Shown: positions 1-8,926, counted from the stretch's first letter. The stretch: 64,000 nucleotides of DNA from Streptomyces sp. WMMB303 (GCF_029351045.1 NZ_JARKIN010000001.1:5859001-5923000); one strand, 5' to 3'. The notes: generated by a model not told the origin, from the sequence alone. Program-made: numbers and translations.

Positions 1-578
1 TCGACCTCTCCGGACTGGAACGGCGGAAAGTGCGCTCGCTGTCCGGCGGACAGAAACGCCGACTGGACCTGGCACTCGGCATGATCGGCAACCCCGGTCT
101 GCTCTTTCTCGACGAACCGACGACCGGATTCGACCCGAGCGCGCGCCGGAGCGCGTGGCAGGTCGTCCGCAATCTGCGCGAGGCCGGGACCACCGTCCTG
201 CTCACCACGCACCACATGGAGGAGGCACAGGAACTGGCCGACCGCGTGGCGGTCCTCTCCGCCGGCCGCATCGTGTCCGAGGGAACGCCGGAAAGCCTCG
301 GCGGGCGCGACACCGCACGGGTGCGCATCGGCTTCGCGCTCCCCGCCGGGTGCACCGCAGCCGATCTGCCGGTACCCGCGACATCGGACGCCGCGGGCCG
401 ATTCATCGCCGAGACCGACGAACCGACCGCGACGCTGCACCAGTTGACCGACTGGGCGCTGCGCCGCCGCACGGTCCTGGAGCACCTGTCGATCGACCGG
501 CCGAGCCTGGAGGACATCTACCTCGGCCTCACCGACCGCGGCACCCCGCAACCCGCGATGAGGAGACCTTCACCGTGA
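1..578 (+). CDS. ABC-2 type exporter, ATP-binding subunit (5' truncated)
   Basis: This is the C-terminal part of an ABC transporter ATPase; its start lies left of the window and the frame is open to base 3. The signature motif LSGGQKRR, Walker B LLFLDEP, the D-loop and the H-loop histidine in TTHHMEEAQELADRV are all visible. They are followed by a C-terminal extension typical of DrrA/CcmA-like drug-export ATPases. It should energise export with the permease that follows. The stop TGA (576-578) overlaps the permease GTG (575-577), so the two are translationally coupled. The Walker A motif is off the window. The substrate cannot be told from sequence. Confidence 0.93.
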   Translation, partial: DLSGLERRKVRSLSGGQKRRLDLALGMIGNPGLLFLDEPTTGFDPSARRSAWQVVRNLREAGTTVLLTTHHMEEAQELADRVAVLSAGRIVSEGTPESLGGRDTARVRIGFALPAGCTAADLPVPATSDAAGRFIAETDEPTATLHQLTDWALRRRTVLEHLSIDRPSLEDIYLGLTDRGTPQPAMRRPSP

Positions 579-1363
579 GCACTCTCGCCGTCCAGCACGG
601 ATCCCGCCGCGACCTCACCGTGGTCCTGCACCAGATCCGCTACGAGCAACTGTCCTTCTGGCGCAATCCGCAGAGTGCGTTCTTCACCTTCGTCCTGCCG
701 GTCGTGGTCATCGCGGTCTTCGGCATGATGTTCGACGACGTCGCCTCCAGCCCGTACTTCGGCGGCCTCTCGGCCCTCCAATACTACGTGACGACGCTCG
801 CCGCCATGTCCGTGCTGGGCTCCTGCTACAGCCAGTTGGCCATCGTTCTCTCGACGCGGCGCCAGAACGGGGTGCTCAAGAGGGTCCGGGCCACCCCGCT
901 GCCGCCGTGGATGTACTTCGTCGGCCTGCTGGCCCACTGCGTGATGGTGAGCATTGTCGATGTGCTGCTCATCGTCGGCGTCGGCCGGCTGTACGGCGTG
1001 CCGATACCGGACGCCGCGGCGTGGCTGCCCCTCGTCACCGCTCTCGTGCTCGGCGCCGCGAGCTTCTGCGCGCTGGGGGTCGCGGTCGCTTCACTGGTCC
1101 GGAACGCGGAGGCCGCCCCCGCTGTCGTGCAGTTCATCCTCTTCCCGCTCGTGTTCCTGTCCGGCACCTACATGCCCATCCACAACGAGATCGTGGAGAA
1201 CGTCACCGCACTGCTGCCGGTGCGGCCGTTCAACCAGGCCCTGCTCCGCGCGGTGCAGGACGGCGGCTTCGCTTGGCAGCACCTCCTCACCCTGCTGATC
1301 TGGGGTGTCGCCGGAGCGGTCGTGGCCGTCCGCCGCTTCCGCTGGGATCCACGGTCCGAATGA
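575..1363 (+). CDS. ABC-2 type exporter, permease subunit
   Basis: This encodes a 262-residue membrane protein with about six hydrophobic segments, the usual size and layout of ABC-2 permeases (DrrB-like). A conserved-looking loop, SGTYMPIHNEIVENVTALLP, precedes the last membrane helices. The start is the GTG at 575. It is preceded by AGGAG in GATGAGGAGACC and overlaps the ATPase stop by 4 nt. A much longer frame from 155 exists, but that part is only the shadow of the ATPase gene. The pair forms one exporter. The cargo is unknown and may relate to a biosynthetic cluster left of the window. Confidence 0.9.
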   Translation: MSTLAVQHGSRRDLTVVLHQIRYEQLSFWRNPQSAFFTFVLPVVVIAVFGMMFDDVASSPYFGGLSALQYYVTTLAAMSVLGSCYSQLAIVLSTRRQNGVLKRVRATPLPPWMYFVGLLAHCVMVSIVDVLLIVGVGRLYGVPIPDAAAWLPLVTALVLGAASFCALGVAVASLVRNAEAAPAVVQFILFPLVFLSGTYMPIHNEIVENVTALLPVRPFNQALLRAVQDGGFAWQHLLTLLIWGVAGAVVAVRRFRWDPRSE

Positions 1364-1443
1364 CCGGCGAACGGTTGTTTCAGCCTGCGCAGGACACGAG
1401 AGAAGAACCGTACAGATCTGGAATGAGAAACGAGGTGGTCAAA

Positions 1444-1698
1444 ATGGCAGGCCGAGGGCGCCGCTACAAGGGGCCGTGGCTGGTGCGGATCCGAGAGCAC
1501 GAAATATCCTGCGCACTGTGCGGAGGCTCGCTGTTCTGGGACCGGGAAGTGCAGCTCAACACCGCCGGCATGAGCCTGATGAACCTGGACTGGGCGAACG
1601 CCTCGGCTCTCGGCCTCCAGTGCGCCGAGTGCTCACGCCTGGAACTGTTCGCCGACAGCAACCAGGCCCGGTTCAGTGCCCCGGAGGAAGAGCCCTGA
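1444..1698 (+). CDS. Small CxxC...CxxC protein of unknown function
   Basis: This encodes an 84-residue protein beginning MAGRGRRYKGPWLV. Two cysteine pairs, CALC (near residue 24) and CAEC (near residue 59), could form a zinc ribbon or knuckle. They flank a helix-like stretch rich in Asn, Leu and Trp. GAGGTGG seven to eight bases upstream supports the ATG at 1444; ATG 1423 is in frame but lacks a good ribosome binding site. It lies 80 bp behind the exporter on the same strand and might be co-transcribed. I recognise it only as a type of conserved hypothetical seen in Streptomyces. Metal binding is inferred from the cysteine spacing. Confidence 0.72.
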   Translation: MAGRGRRYKGPWLVRIREHEISCALCGGSLFWDREVQLNTAGMSLMNLDWANASALGLQCAECSRLELFADSNQARFSAPEEEP

Positions 1699-1762
1699 GC
1701 TTCCCGTCAGACCCGCGCACACGTACTGCCCGACGTGGGCCGAGGGGCCGACCACTGTGCCG

Positions 1763-2776
1763 TCAGCGTGACAGGGCCGCCAGGCTCAGGAGCAGGTGGG
1801 CGGACTCGGGGTGGTCGATGTCCGAGTGGGCACCGGCGGGGGCCAGCCGGGTGCGGGCGCTGCCGCGGAAGCAGTGGCCGGCGTCGACGTTGACCAGCCG
1901 GTGGTCCAGCGCCGAGAGCCGGTACGGCTCGTGCGGCGCCAGGAGCCGGGTGTGGAACTGGGCGACGGGAGCGGGGCCGGCGCCCGAATGTCCGATACCG
2001 GCTGAGCCTTCGGCACGGAGATGCCAGAAGCCGGTGGCACGGTCCCAGCGGGAGTGGGTCAGCACGAGCGGGCCGCGCAGCGGAGCACCCGGCTTGCCGT
2101 CGGTGCGGAACAGCGCGGGGAAGAGCTGGTGGAAGGCGTCACGCGGCGCGGCCATCTGGAAGACGAGCATGCTGTCCGCGGTGAAGGGCCGGTCGGGCAT
2201 CTCGGGAGCGGTCCATCCCAGCACCCGAGGCGCGTCCGGGGCTGACGCCCACTGCACGGCCTCGCAGAGGAATCGGCCGCCGAACGAGTGCCCCACGAGG
2301 TGGAGGTACTGGCCGCTGCGGTTGGCGAGCACGGGGGGATCGGCGGGATCGCCGCGCCGGCTGTCGAGGTAGCCCAGCAGATGTGCGAGTACGTGGGGCG
2401 CGTGGCCCAGCCCGGGTGCGCTCATCGCGTGGGCGCGGTCGCGGATGCGCCGGTAGCCGCTGAGCGAGGGGAGGCTGGAGGACGGCCAGCGCACGACCAC
2501 GAGCCAGGGCCGGTATCCCCGGGTCAGCTCCGGATAGCGCTGTGGATGGGTGGTGTGGAGTTCGCCGGTCCGGGCGAGCAGGGCCGACGCGCGGCGTGCC
2601 GCGACGGGTGGGGCGGTCTGCCAGCCGTGCACGTAGACGTAGACGTCCGTCACCCGGTCGGGAATGTGGACGTGTCGGGAGAGGTGCTCGGCGATGCGGT
2701 GGCCTGGGACGGTATGGCGGCCGCCAGGTGAGCGGAGTCGCCCCCGTTCGTCGAGGTCGAGGGTGGTGACGTGCAC
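1763..2776 (-). CDS. Alpha/beta hydrolase, last gene of the CHAT operon
   Basis: This encodes a ~337-residue alpha/beta hydrolase. The nucleophile elbow LVGHSFGG (Ser in GxSxG) lies near the middle. A strand ending in VYVHGWQ could supply the oxyanion hole, and a C-terminal His in GAHSDIDHP fits the end of a Ser-Asp-His triad. GTG 2776 is preferred over TTG 2788 because GGGAGA sits six bases before it. It overlaps the end of the CHAT reading frame by 127 bp, so it is translated with that gene. Hydrolases of this fold are known as effectors or processing enzymes near CHAT proteases in bacterial conflict operons. A role as an effector released by proteolysis is inference only. Confidence 0.82.
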   Translation of the reverse strand: MHVTTLDLDERGRLRSPGGRHTVPGHRIAEHLSRHVHIPDRVTDVYVYVHGWQTAPPVAARRASALLARTGELHTTHPQRYPELTRGYRPWLVVVRWPSSSLPSLSGYRRIRDRAHAMSAPGLGHAPHVLAHLLGYLDSRRGDPADPPVLANRSGQYLHLVGHSFGGRFLCEAVQWASAPDAPRVLGWTAPEMPDRPFTADSMLVFQMAAPRDAFHQLFPALFRTDGKPGAPLRGPLVLTHSRWDRATGFWHLRAEGSAGIGHSGAGPAPVAQFHTRLLAPHEPYRLSALDHRLVNVDAGHCFRGSARTRLAPAGAHSDIDHPESAHLLLSLAALSR

Positions 2777-4017
2777 GCTTTCTCCCAACGGCTGTCGATA
2801 CCGCAGTGCAGTGAGTAGCTCAGCGCGAGCGGGTTGCGCAGTTCCTCGATGAAGTGCTTCACGAGCGCGTGGCAGATCTCGCCGGCGGTCTGCGCGCCGC
2901 TGACATACCGCTCGATGAACGCGTGGGCGTATTCGGCGGCGAAGACTTGCGGCATTTCGATCTGCGGGCCCAGCACCCCGTCCGCGCCGTGCTCGATGAA
3001 CGCACTCCCGAGGTACTCCAGCTCGGCCGTGTCGGCCGGCTCACCCGCATGACACGCGTTGATCAGGACGAACGGGCGGAAGGATGCCCCCGGTGCGGCG
3101 CCGCACTCTTCGCGGTACCGGTGCACCGACTCCGCGTCGATGAGCTTGCCGTCGGACAGCTGGATGCCGACTGTGCGGTGGGAGCCGCGTTCGACGAACA
3201 TGCCGTGGCACCAGAAATACATCAGGTCCTCGTCGAAGTCCGGTGCGCGCAGTGACTTGAACAGTTCCTCGGCGGTGGTACGCACGGTCAGCTCGGAAGC
3301 CTCCCGCAGCAGGTCGTACACGGCGTCGGAACGGCCGACGCCGTCGAGAGCGGTGTCGGTGTTGAGACTGGTCGCGGGCACGGCTCGGGCGGTCGGAGGG
3401 GCCTCGTACAGCGGGTACGGTGCCCCGGTCTGCTCGATCTGGTGCCGGTGGCCGAGGAAGGAGGACGACGCGTCGGGGCCCGGGGCGCGCACGGCGAGCA
3501 TCGGCCACGGCACGTACAGCTCCGAATCGAAACTCACCCGCAGGTTCTCTTCGCGCAGCTCACCGAGGAGGAAGTCGCGGAACTTCTCCAGCTCACTGCC
3601 TGTCCCCGCCAGGATCCTGTCCAGGACGCGTCTGCCCTGCACGGCCAGCTCCTCGACCAGCGGGTCGACGGTGTCACCGTAGGGGCGCAGGTCACAGGTC
3701 TCAGCGAACGCGTATCTCCCGTACGGCGTGCGGTCGGCGCCGGGCAACTGCAGCCGGACGACGTTCTCGTACCAGAAGTGACGCAGCCGGTCGGCCTGGG
3801 CGCGAATGGCGGAGGCGGACGTCCGGAGCCGGGCACGATGCACACGGGTACGGGGCGACCGTCGGTCACGCGCGAAGGCGAGGATCATGACACTGTCGTC
3901 GGCACACACGTGCAGAGTGACGGTGAGATCCAGCGGCCGCTGCCCGTGCTCTCCGGGCCATCGGGTGTACTGCGCCGACGGGTCGTGGACGATCTCGGCA
4001 TTCAGCTCGCGGGCCAT
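2650..4017 (-). CDS. CHAT-domain (caspase-like) protease
   Basis: This encodes a 455-residue protein. The C-terminal half (about 225-412) is a CHAT protease domain. The catalytic His lies in FWCHG (His271) and the catalytic Cys in LINACHAGE (Cys322), each at the end of a hydrophobic strand as in caspases and separase. The N-terminal ~200 residues are an unassigned alpha/beta region. The ATG at 4017 is only 3 bp after the stop of the giant NTPase gene, so the two are coupled. Known CHAT enzymes act downstream of NTPase sensors in defence or cell-death pathways. The last ~41 residues, rich in Ser, Thr and Pro, are read over the start of the hydrolase gene and look like read-through of a lost stop. 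Confidence 0.9.
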   Translation of the reverse strand: MARELNAEIVHDPSAQYTRWPGEHGQRPLDLTVTLHVCADDSVMILAFARDRRSPRTRVHRARLRTSASAIRAQADRLRHFWYENVVRLQLPGADRTPYGRYAFAETCDLRPYGDTVDPLVEELAVQGRRVLDRILAGTGSELEKFRDFLLGELREENLRVSFDSELYVPWPMLAVRAPGPDASSSFLGHRHQIEQTGAPYPLYEAPPTARAVPATSLNTDTALDGVGRSDAVYDLLREASELTVRTTAEELFKSLRAPDFDEDLMYFWCHGMFVERGSHRTVGIQLSDGKLIDAESVHRYREECGAAPGASFRPFVLINACHAGEPADTAELEYLGSAFIEHGADGVLGPQIEMPQVFAAEYAHAFIERYVSGAQTAGEICHALVKHFIEELRNPLALSYSLHCGIDSRWEKACTSPPSTSTNGGDSAHLAAAIPSQATASPSTSPDTSTFPTG

Positions 4018-4020
4018 CGG

Positions 4021-7000
4021 TCACGGACTCCCGAGCGATTCCCGGTCCGGGGCAGTGGCCACCGGCAGCGTGGTCTCCAGAACCTGCAGCACCCTGCCGT
4101 TCTCCGCGTCGTACACGGAGAAGCGCACGCGGTGCGTGCCCGCCTCCCCCGCCGTGACGGCGAACCGGGCGGGCTCGTCGTTCGCCGTGCAGTCGACGGC
4201 GGGGGGCTCCACGGTCGCGCGAGAGCGAGTCGTGGCGACGACCAGAAGGTTCTGCTGCGGTGGGTGCGGCTCGGCCATGTCCGGCGGGTCGGCGGCGGTC
4301 AGCCGGAACTCGAGCGTGCAGGCTTCGCCGACGCATACGACGTCCTCCGCCACCGTCACCCGAGCGCGGAGCCGGGGGCGGGGCGCGGGAGGGGGCAGCG
4401 GGGCCGGACTGCTCAGCCGTGCGGACCGGGGGCCGCTCGGGGGCGGAGGCCGGCTGGCGGTGCCGAGGACGGACGAGCCCGGCTCGACTGCATCACCCGG
4501 AGCGTCGTCGGGCACCCCCGGGAACTCGGAGAACCGTGCGTCGAGAGCAGCCGCGGAGGTGCTCGCGGTCTCCGTCGGTGCTTCCGGAGCGATCGGGGCG
4601 CCCGGATGGGCGCTGGGGAAGCCCTCTGCGACCAGCACCGCGAGGTCGACGTACGCCCGCCGGGTATCCGCCCGGAGCCGAGCCGGGTCCAGTTCCGCGC
4701 CGGTGGCAAGATGCTCGTCGAAGGGGACGGTGACGACGCCGCGGCAGCGCCGGGCGAAGTGCTCGGCGATGAGGTGAGCCTTCACCAGGCGGGAGCGGGC
4801 GTGCACGCTCGAGAGCACGACCAGCGAACTCCGGGCCAGCTCGGCGTGGCCGTGGGCGGAGAGCCAGTCCATGGTCACGGAGGCGACCTCGGCACCGTCG
4901 ACGCTCGCGGTGGCGACGATCACCAGCTGGTCGGCGAGCGTCAGCACACCCCTCATGGCCTCCTGCATCAGGCTGGCGCCGGAGTCGGTGACGACGATCG
5001 GGTAAGTGCGGCTCAGAGCGTCGACGACTTGCTGATACTGCTTCGCGCCGAACGGCACGGACAGCGCCGGGGAGACGTCGTTGGCGAAGACCTCCAACCC
5101 GTCCGGGCCGGGACCGGCGAAACCGCGGACGTCCTCGGGACCATGGAGCTGCGGGAGAGCGGCGAGCAGGTCCAGAAGCTTCGAGCCCGCCTCCCGGCTC
5201 ACACGGTGTCCGAGGGTGCCACCCTCCGGGGACGCGTCGACCGCAACGACCGGATCCTCGCGCAGACCGGCAAGCGTGGCGCCGAGCATCGCCGCCGTCG
5301 TCGTCTTGCCCGTGCCGCCCTTCAGACTGATCACCGCGATGCGGTGGGACCCGGACAACGGTGAGCGCAGTACGTCCCTTCCGGATCGCGGCTCACCGGC
5401 TGTGGACCCCCCGCGCCTGGCCAGCCGGCGGCGCCACTGGCTCGTCCACGACGGCTTCAGCAGCAAGTGCCCGGCCGAGAGCTTGGCCTCGTCGTCCGAC
5501 GGCGCCGTCCGCGCACCGTGCGGCGTCCCACCCTGACCGCCGGGCACGGGCGGCGCCCAGCACTCGGAGCGAGGTGGCCCGGCCCCCGCGTGGGGATGTC
5601 GGGAGTACGGGGCCTCCCCTGCGGGCCCCACCGGGACGCGGGTGGCAGTGGCCGCGTCGGCGGCCCGGTTCCGCCACTCGGTCAGCTGGTCGCGGATGCG
5701 CAGTACGGCATCGTCATCGGGACCGAAGACCCGCACCATGTCGTCGAGGAGTTCGGCGTAGGCGGCCGCCGCCTCCGCGGCGTCGCCTGCCTCTCCGCGC
5801 CAGAGCGCCAAGTTGTGGCGCGTCAGAAGGGTGTCCCTGTGGTCGGGGCCCAGTGCCCGCAACCGGTCCGCCAGCAGGTCCGTGTAGGCCACGGCGGCCC
5901 GCGCGGGATCACCGGCGACGCCTTGCCAGCGCGCCAGGTTGTCCCGGACGGTGAACACATCGCTGTGGTCGGGGCCCAGCACCCGCACCAAGTCGTCGAG
6001 CAGCTCTCGATAGGCGGCCACGGCACCGGGCGCGTCCTGCGCGGCACCCCGTACCCAGGCACGATGACCGCGGGCAGCGAGCGTGTCGGGATGGTCCGGG
6101 CCGAAGTGCTGGTGCAAGGCGGCGTGCAGCCACTCCCAGCGCATCCGGGCCGCACGGATCAGCCCGGCCGTGATGAGGTTCCGGCCGGCCTGGAACAGCA
6201 CGGGATGGCACTGCTGCTTCCACAGCGCTCCCCGCGCGTGCGTGGCCAGGATGTCGGTTCCCGAACGCAGCGCCCGGCACAGCGCGGACCGCGGCTCGGC
6301 TGACGCCGGACCCCACACTTCCCGCAACGCGTCTGCGGCGCTCAGGACCAGTCGGTGCCTCACCCCGGACGGCACCGCCGCCCGGACGGCGTCCTGAACC
6401 AGGCTGCTCAGGCCGACAGTCGGGTGCTCCGCGTCACCGCGGCTCTCCACCAGGCGCACCCTGTGCAGTACGTCGAGGGTGTGCAGGGCCTCCGCGCTCT
6501 CGACCGGGCGGGATCGCCCAAGGGCACCGGGTGTCTCCCCGTCCGCCGCGCCGCGCCGTCGTGCGAGGTAGTGCAGCGCGGGCTCACTGGTGAGCACGGC
6601 GACCGGCACACGGTGCGGATCGAGTACCGCGGCCAACTCCAGCAGAGGACGGGCGAGTCCCGCGGAATGCCGGTCGGCCGTCTCGAGGGACAGCCACCAG
6701 CAGGCCGTGACGGGGTCGGGCCCGGCAGCGCCCGGCAGGCGCCGGGTGAGATCGGCCAGGCGGCCGCGATAGTCGGCAAGGCTCTGTCCGGAATACACCA
6801 GGCAGGCGGCCGCTGTGGACAGCGCCAGCGGGTGCCGCCCGAGGTCGGAAGCCAATGCGGTGGCCTCGGCGGGATCGCCGAGGCGCCCCTGTGCACCGAG
6901 CTCGAGCCTCAGAAGGCCGTCCGCCGCCTCGGAGCCGAACCGTCCGATCTCGACGCGTCCGGTGCCGTTCGGCGGCGGCGCAGGGTGGCGGGTGGTGACC

Positions 7001-7860
7001 AGCACGCGACCGTTGGGCCGTTTCGGTGGCCACAGGTCCTGCAGTCCGGCGAAGTCGGGAAGCCCGTCGAGTACCACCAGCCAACGCCGGTCCGTCCAGC
7101 TCAGCCAGGAGCGGAAAGCCTGCGCGGCACGCTCCGGCTGCTCGGTGCTGTGCTCGGTGACGACTGCGGCGGCTTCGGCGTAGCCCCACACGACCGCGTC
7201 TTCGCTGGTCGCTGTCACCCACACCACCAGGTCGACCGCCCCGTCCAGCAGCATGTGCCGGGCGACGCGGGCGGCCAGCCGGGTCTTGCCCACCCCGGCG
7301 GGCCCGACGAGGGCCCGGGCGGCGGACGGCTCGTCAAAGCCGGCATCCAGCAGATCGGCCTCGGCACGGTGGCAGAACGGGCCCACCTCGGCCGGAATGC
7401 TCCCGACGAGAGTGGGAGCACTGTCCGCGCCTGCGCGTAACGGAGTCCACTCGACACGCGAGGGCGGGAGCGGGGCCCGCACGGGGGACGGAGCGGAGCG
7501 CTGCACCGGGCCGGATACTGCCGTGACGGCGTATGGGTGGCGCAGCACCACATGGTCCAGCTGCTCCACGAGTTCGGAGGTCTCGCTTTCCGGTGCGGTC
7601 TCCAGCAGCATCTCGAACCGCGTCTGCCAGGCGGCCTCCAGCCGGATGCGGGTCCGCTCGTCACGTGCTTCCATGAGCAGCGCCAGGTCGCGGTCCAGCC
7701 GGACCGCATGCGCCTCTTCTGCCCGTGGGTCACCCCGGCTCAGCAGGCGCGCCGCGAAGGAGCGGACGGAGTACCACGCCTCGCTCCCCATGGCCTCGAC
7801 CACGGCGGCGCCGGCTGCCGCGGCTGCGGAGCGGGAGGCGTCGTCCACCATGCGCCGCAT
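4021..7860 (-). CDS. Giant NB-ARC / TPR / ParA-type ATPase / beta-sandwich protein
   Basis: This encodes 1279 residues in one frame. Residues 1-120 form a helical N-terminus. An NB-ARC/STAND NTPase follows: Walker A GPAGVGKT at 186-193, Walker B RWLVVLDGLPD near 259-269, sensor-like GRVLVTTRHP near 284-293, and GRHPLAL near 341. Three TPR-like repeats at about 575-735 each carry LGPDH or FGPDH and LLDD(L/M)VRV. After a Pro/Gly-rich linker comes a second, MinD/ParA/CobQ-like ATPase with Walker A KGGTGKTT at 847-854 and VVAVDASPEGG. A Pro-rich linker and a ~90-residue beta-sandwich end the chain. This is the likely sensor and switch of a three-gene operon with the CHAT protease and hydrolase. 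It resembles the TPR partner protein of FxSxx-COOH systems, but no radical SAM or FxSxx peptide gene is present here. Confidence 0.88.
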   Translation of the reverse strand: MRRMVDDASRSAAAAAGAAVVEAMGSEAWYSVRSFAARLLSRGDPRAEEAHAVRLDRDLALLMEARDERTRIRLEAAWQTRFEMLLETAPESETSELVEQLDHVVLRHPYAVTAVSGPVQRSAPSPVRAPLPPSRVEWTPLRAGADSAPTLVGSIPAEVGPFCHRAEADLLDAGFDEPSAARALVGPAGVGKTRLAARVARHMLLDGAVDLVVWVTATSEDAVVWGYAEAAAVVTEHSTEQPERAAQAFRSWLSWTDRRWLVVLDGLPDFAGLQDLWPPKRPNGRVLVTTRHPAPPPNGTGRVEIGRFGSEAADGLLRLELGAQGRLGDPAEATALASDLGRHPLALSTAAACLVYSGQSLADYRGRLADLTRRLPGAAGPDPVTACWWLSLETADRHSAGLARPLLELAAVLDPHRVPVAVLTSEPALHYLARRRGAADGETPGALGRSRPVESAEALHTLDVLHRVRLVESRGDAEHPTVGLSSLVQDAVRAAVPSGVRHRLVLSAADALREVWGPASAEPRSALCRALRSGTDILATHARGALWKQQCHPVLFQAGRNLITAGLIRAARMRWEWLHAALHQHFGPDHPDTLAARGHRAWVRGAAQDAPGAVAAYRELLDDLVRVLGPDHSDVFTVRDNLARWQGVAGDPARAAVAYTDLLADRLRALGPDHRDTLLTRHNLALWRGEAGDAAEAAAAYAELLDDMVRVFGPDDDAVLRIRDQLTEWRNRAADAATATRVPVGPAGEAPYSRHPHAGAGPPRSECWAPPVPGGQGGTPHGARTAPSDDEAKLSAGHLLLKPSWTSQWRRRLARRGGSTAGEPRSGRDVLRSPLSGSHRIAVISLKGGTGKTTTAAMLGATLAGLREDPVVAVDASPEGGTLGHRVSREAGSKLLDLLAALPQLHGPEDVRGFAGPGPDGLEVFANDVSPALSVPFGAKQYQQVVDALSRTYPIVVTDSGASLMQEAMRGVLTLADQLVIVATASVDGAEVASVTMDWLSAHGHAELARSSLVVLSSVHARSRLVKAHLIAEHFARRCRGVVTVPFDEHLATGAELDPARLRADTRRAYVDLAVLVAEGFPSAHPGAPIAPEAPTETASTSAAALDARFSEFPGVPDDAPGDAVEPGSSVLGTASRPPPPSGPRSARLSSPAPLPPPAPRPRLRARVTVAEDVVCVGEACTLEFRLTAADPPDMAEPHPPQQNLLVVATTRSRATVEPPAVDCTANDEPARFAVTAGEAGTHRVRFSVYDAENGRVLQVLETTLPVATAPDRESLGSP

Positions 7861-8206
7861 CCCGCCCTTCGCACGTCTCCCTCTGCCAACTGCCTCAATG
7901 GAAGCACAACGGCACCAGGCCGCAACCCCGTTGACGGTCGACCAGAAAGCCGGGCGAGCAGTACACCGTCCTCGCCTGTCAACGGTGACCGGCGGACCGT
8001 CCGAGCTCCGGTGCCGGTGACCGACAGGCGACTGTCATGGCTTCGTTCCGGAGTGGTTCCTGCTCGAAGGGCGTGCGCCGGGTCGGCGGTTCCCGAGCGG
8101 ACCGCCCGCGCCAGTGCGGCGCCGCTCAGGACGCACCGCCGACCGAGCCCGACCCTGCGTCCTCGCCGAGGGGCGTGCCGCCGGGCGTGGCCGCAGGCGC
8201 AGCCTC

Positions 8207-8920
8207 GTGACATGGAGGGCGATACCGGTCGGTCAAGGGTACCGGCGCGCGCTCGCGCCTTCGGGGCCGGACACCGGTACGCGGCTGGTCTACCGCTGCC
8301 TGGCGGACCTGCTGCTGCACCCCGACACACCGGGTCGCAGCCGTGAGCTGATGCGGCGGGCCGCCCACGAGGGCGTGGCCATACGCGCCCGGTACGCCTG
8401 GCAGCGGGCCCGGGCCGAGGTGGTACGGGCCAAGCTGGTGACTGCCGTCGCCGAAGAGGCGCACCGCCGCCGGCAACCTGCGGGCGAACCGCGGGACATG
8501 CTCGACGCGGTGCTCATAGTGGGCGCCGAAGCGGGAATGACCGACCGGGCAGTGGCCGACCTGCACCTGATGATGTTCCGGCCGATTCTGGCCCCACAGC
8601 TGCTCTCCGTCTGCCCGTACCTGCTGCACCACGACGCCCGCCACCGGGATTCCCCGGACGCCTTCCGTCCCGAACGCTGGGCCGACGACAGCAGCCACGG
8701 TCCCTACCTCCCCTTCGGAACGGGCCCCTTCAGCTGCGCCGGAGCAGCCGTGGCCCACACGCTGCTCATCGAGTCGCTGACCGCCCTCACCGACCAGGCC
8801 TGCCTGGCTGTCACCGACGCTGATACACGCGCTGCCATGTCGGAGGGCAACATCCCGCGACCGTTCGTCCTGCACCGCACCCCGGACCGCCCACCCGCAC
8901 TCCACGCAGGAAGGAGGTGA
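8207..8920 (+). CDS. Truncated cytochrome P450, probably non-functional
   Basis: The C-terminal part of a P450 is clear. DAFRPERW is followed by the haem-ligand loop FGTGPFSCAG (Cys about residue 177 from GTG 8207). However, the frame gives only about 237 residues against about 400 for the family. The N-terminal third is missing. The K-helix ExxR and meander are also missing, because LHLMMFRPILA (about 120-129) runs directly into LLSVCPYLLHH (about 132-141). That is an apparent in-frame internal deletion. The start is uncertain: GTG 8207 and GTG 8114 are both in frame without good ribosome binding sites, and the stretch before 8207 is Arg-rich and not P450-like. Its stop codon lies inside the ribosome binding site of the peptide gene that follows. 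Confidence 0.7.
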   Translation: MTWRAIPVGQGYRRALAPSGPDTGTRLVYRCLADLLLHPDTPGRSRELMRRAAHEGVAIRARYAWQRARAEVVRAKLVTAVAEEAHRRRQPAGEPRDMLDAVLIVGAEAGMTDRAVADLHLMMFRPILAPQLLSVCPYLLHHDARHRDSPDAFRPERWADDSSHGPYLPFGTGPFSCAGAAVAHTLLIESLTALTDQACLAVTDADTRAAMSEGNIPRPFVLHRTPDRPPALHAGRR

Positions 8921-8926
8921 TCACCC

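Noticed and set aside
155..574. Upstream extension of the permease frame
   Set aside because: It lies wholly over the ATPase gene in another frame, and the GTG at 575 has a ribosome binding site and 4-nt overlap.
3442..5364. Long 640-codon plus-strand frame over the CHAT and NTPase genes
   Set aside because: It is antisense to genes with clear motifs and has the Gly/Arg/Val-rich composition of shadow frames in high-GC DNA.
8037..8210. 57-codon plus-strand ORF before the P450
   Set aside because: Composition is Ser/Arg/Pro noise, no ribosome binding site is seen, and it ends in the P450 start region.
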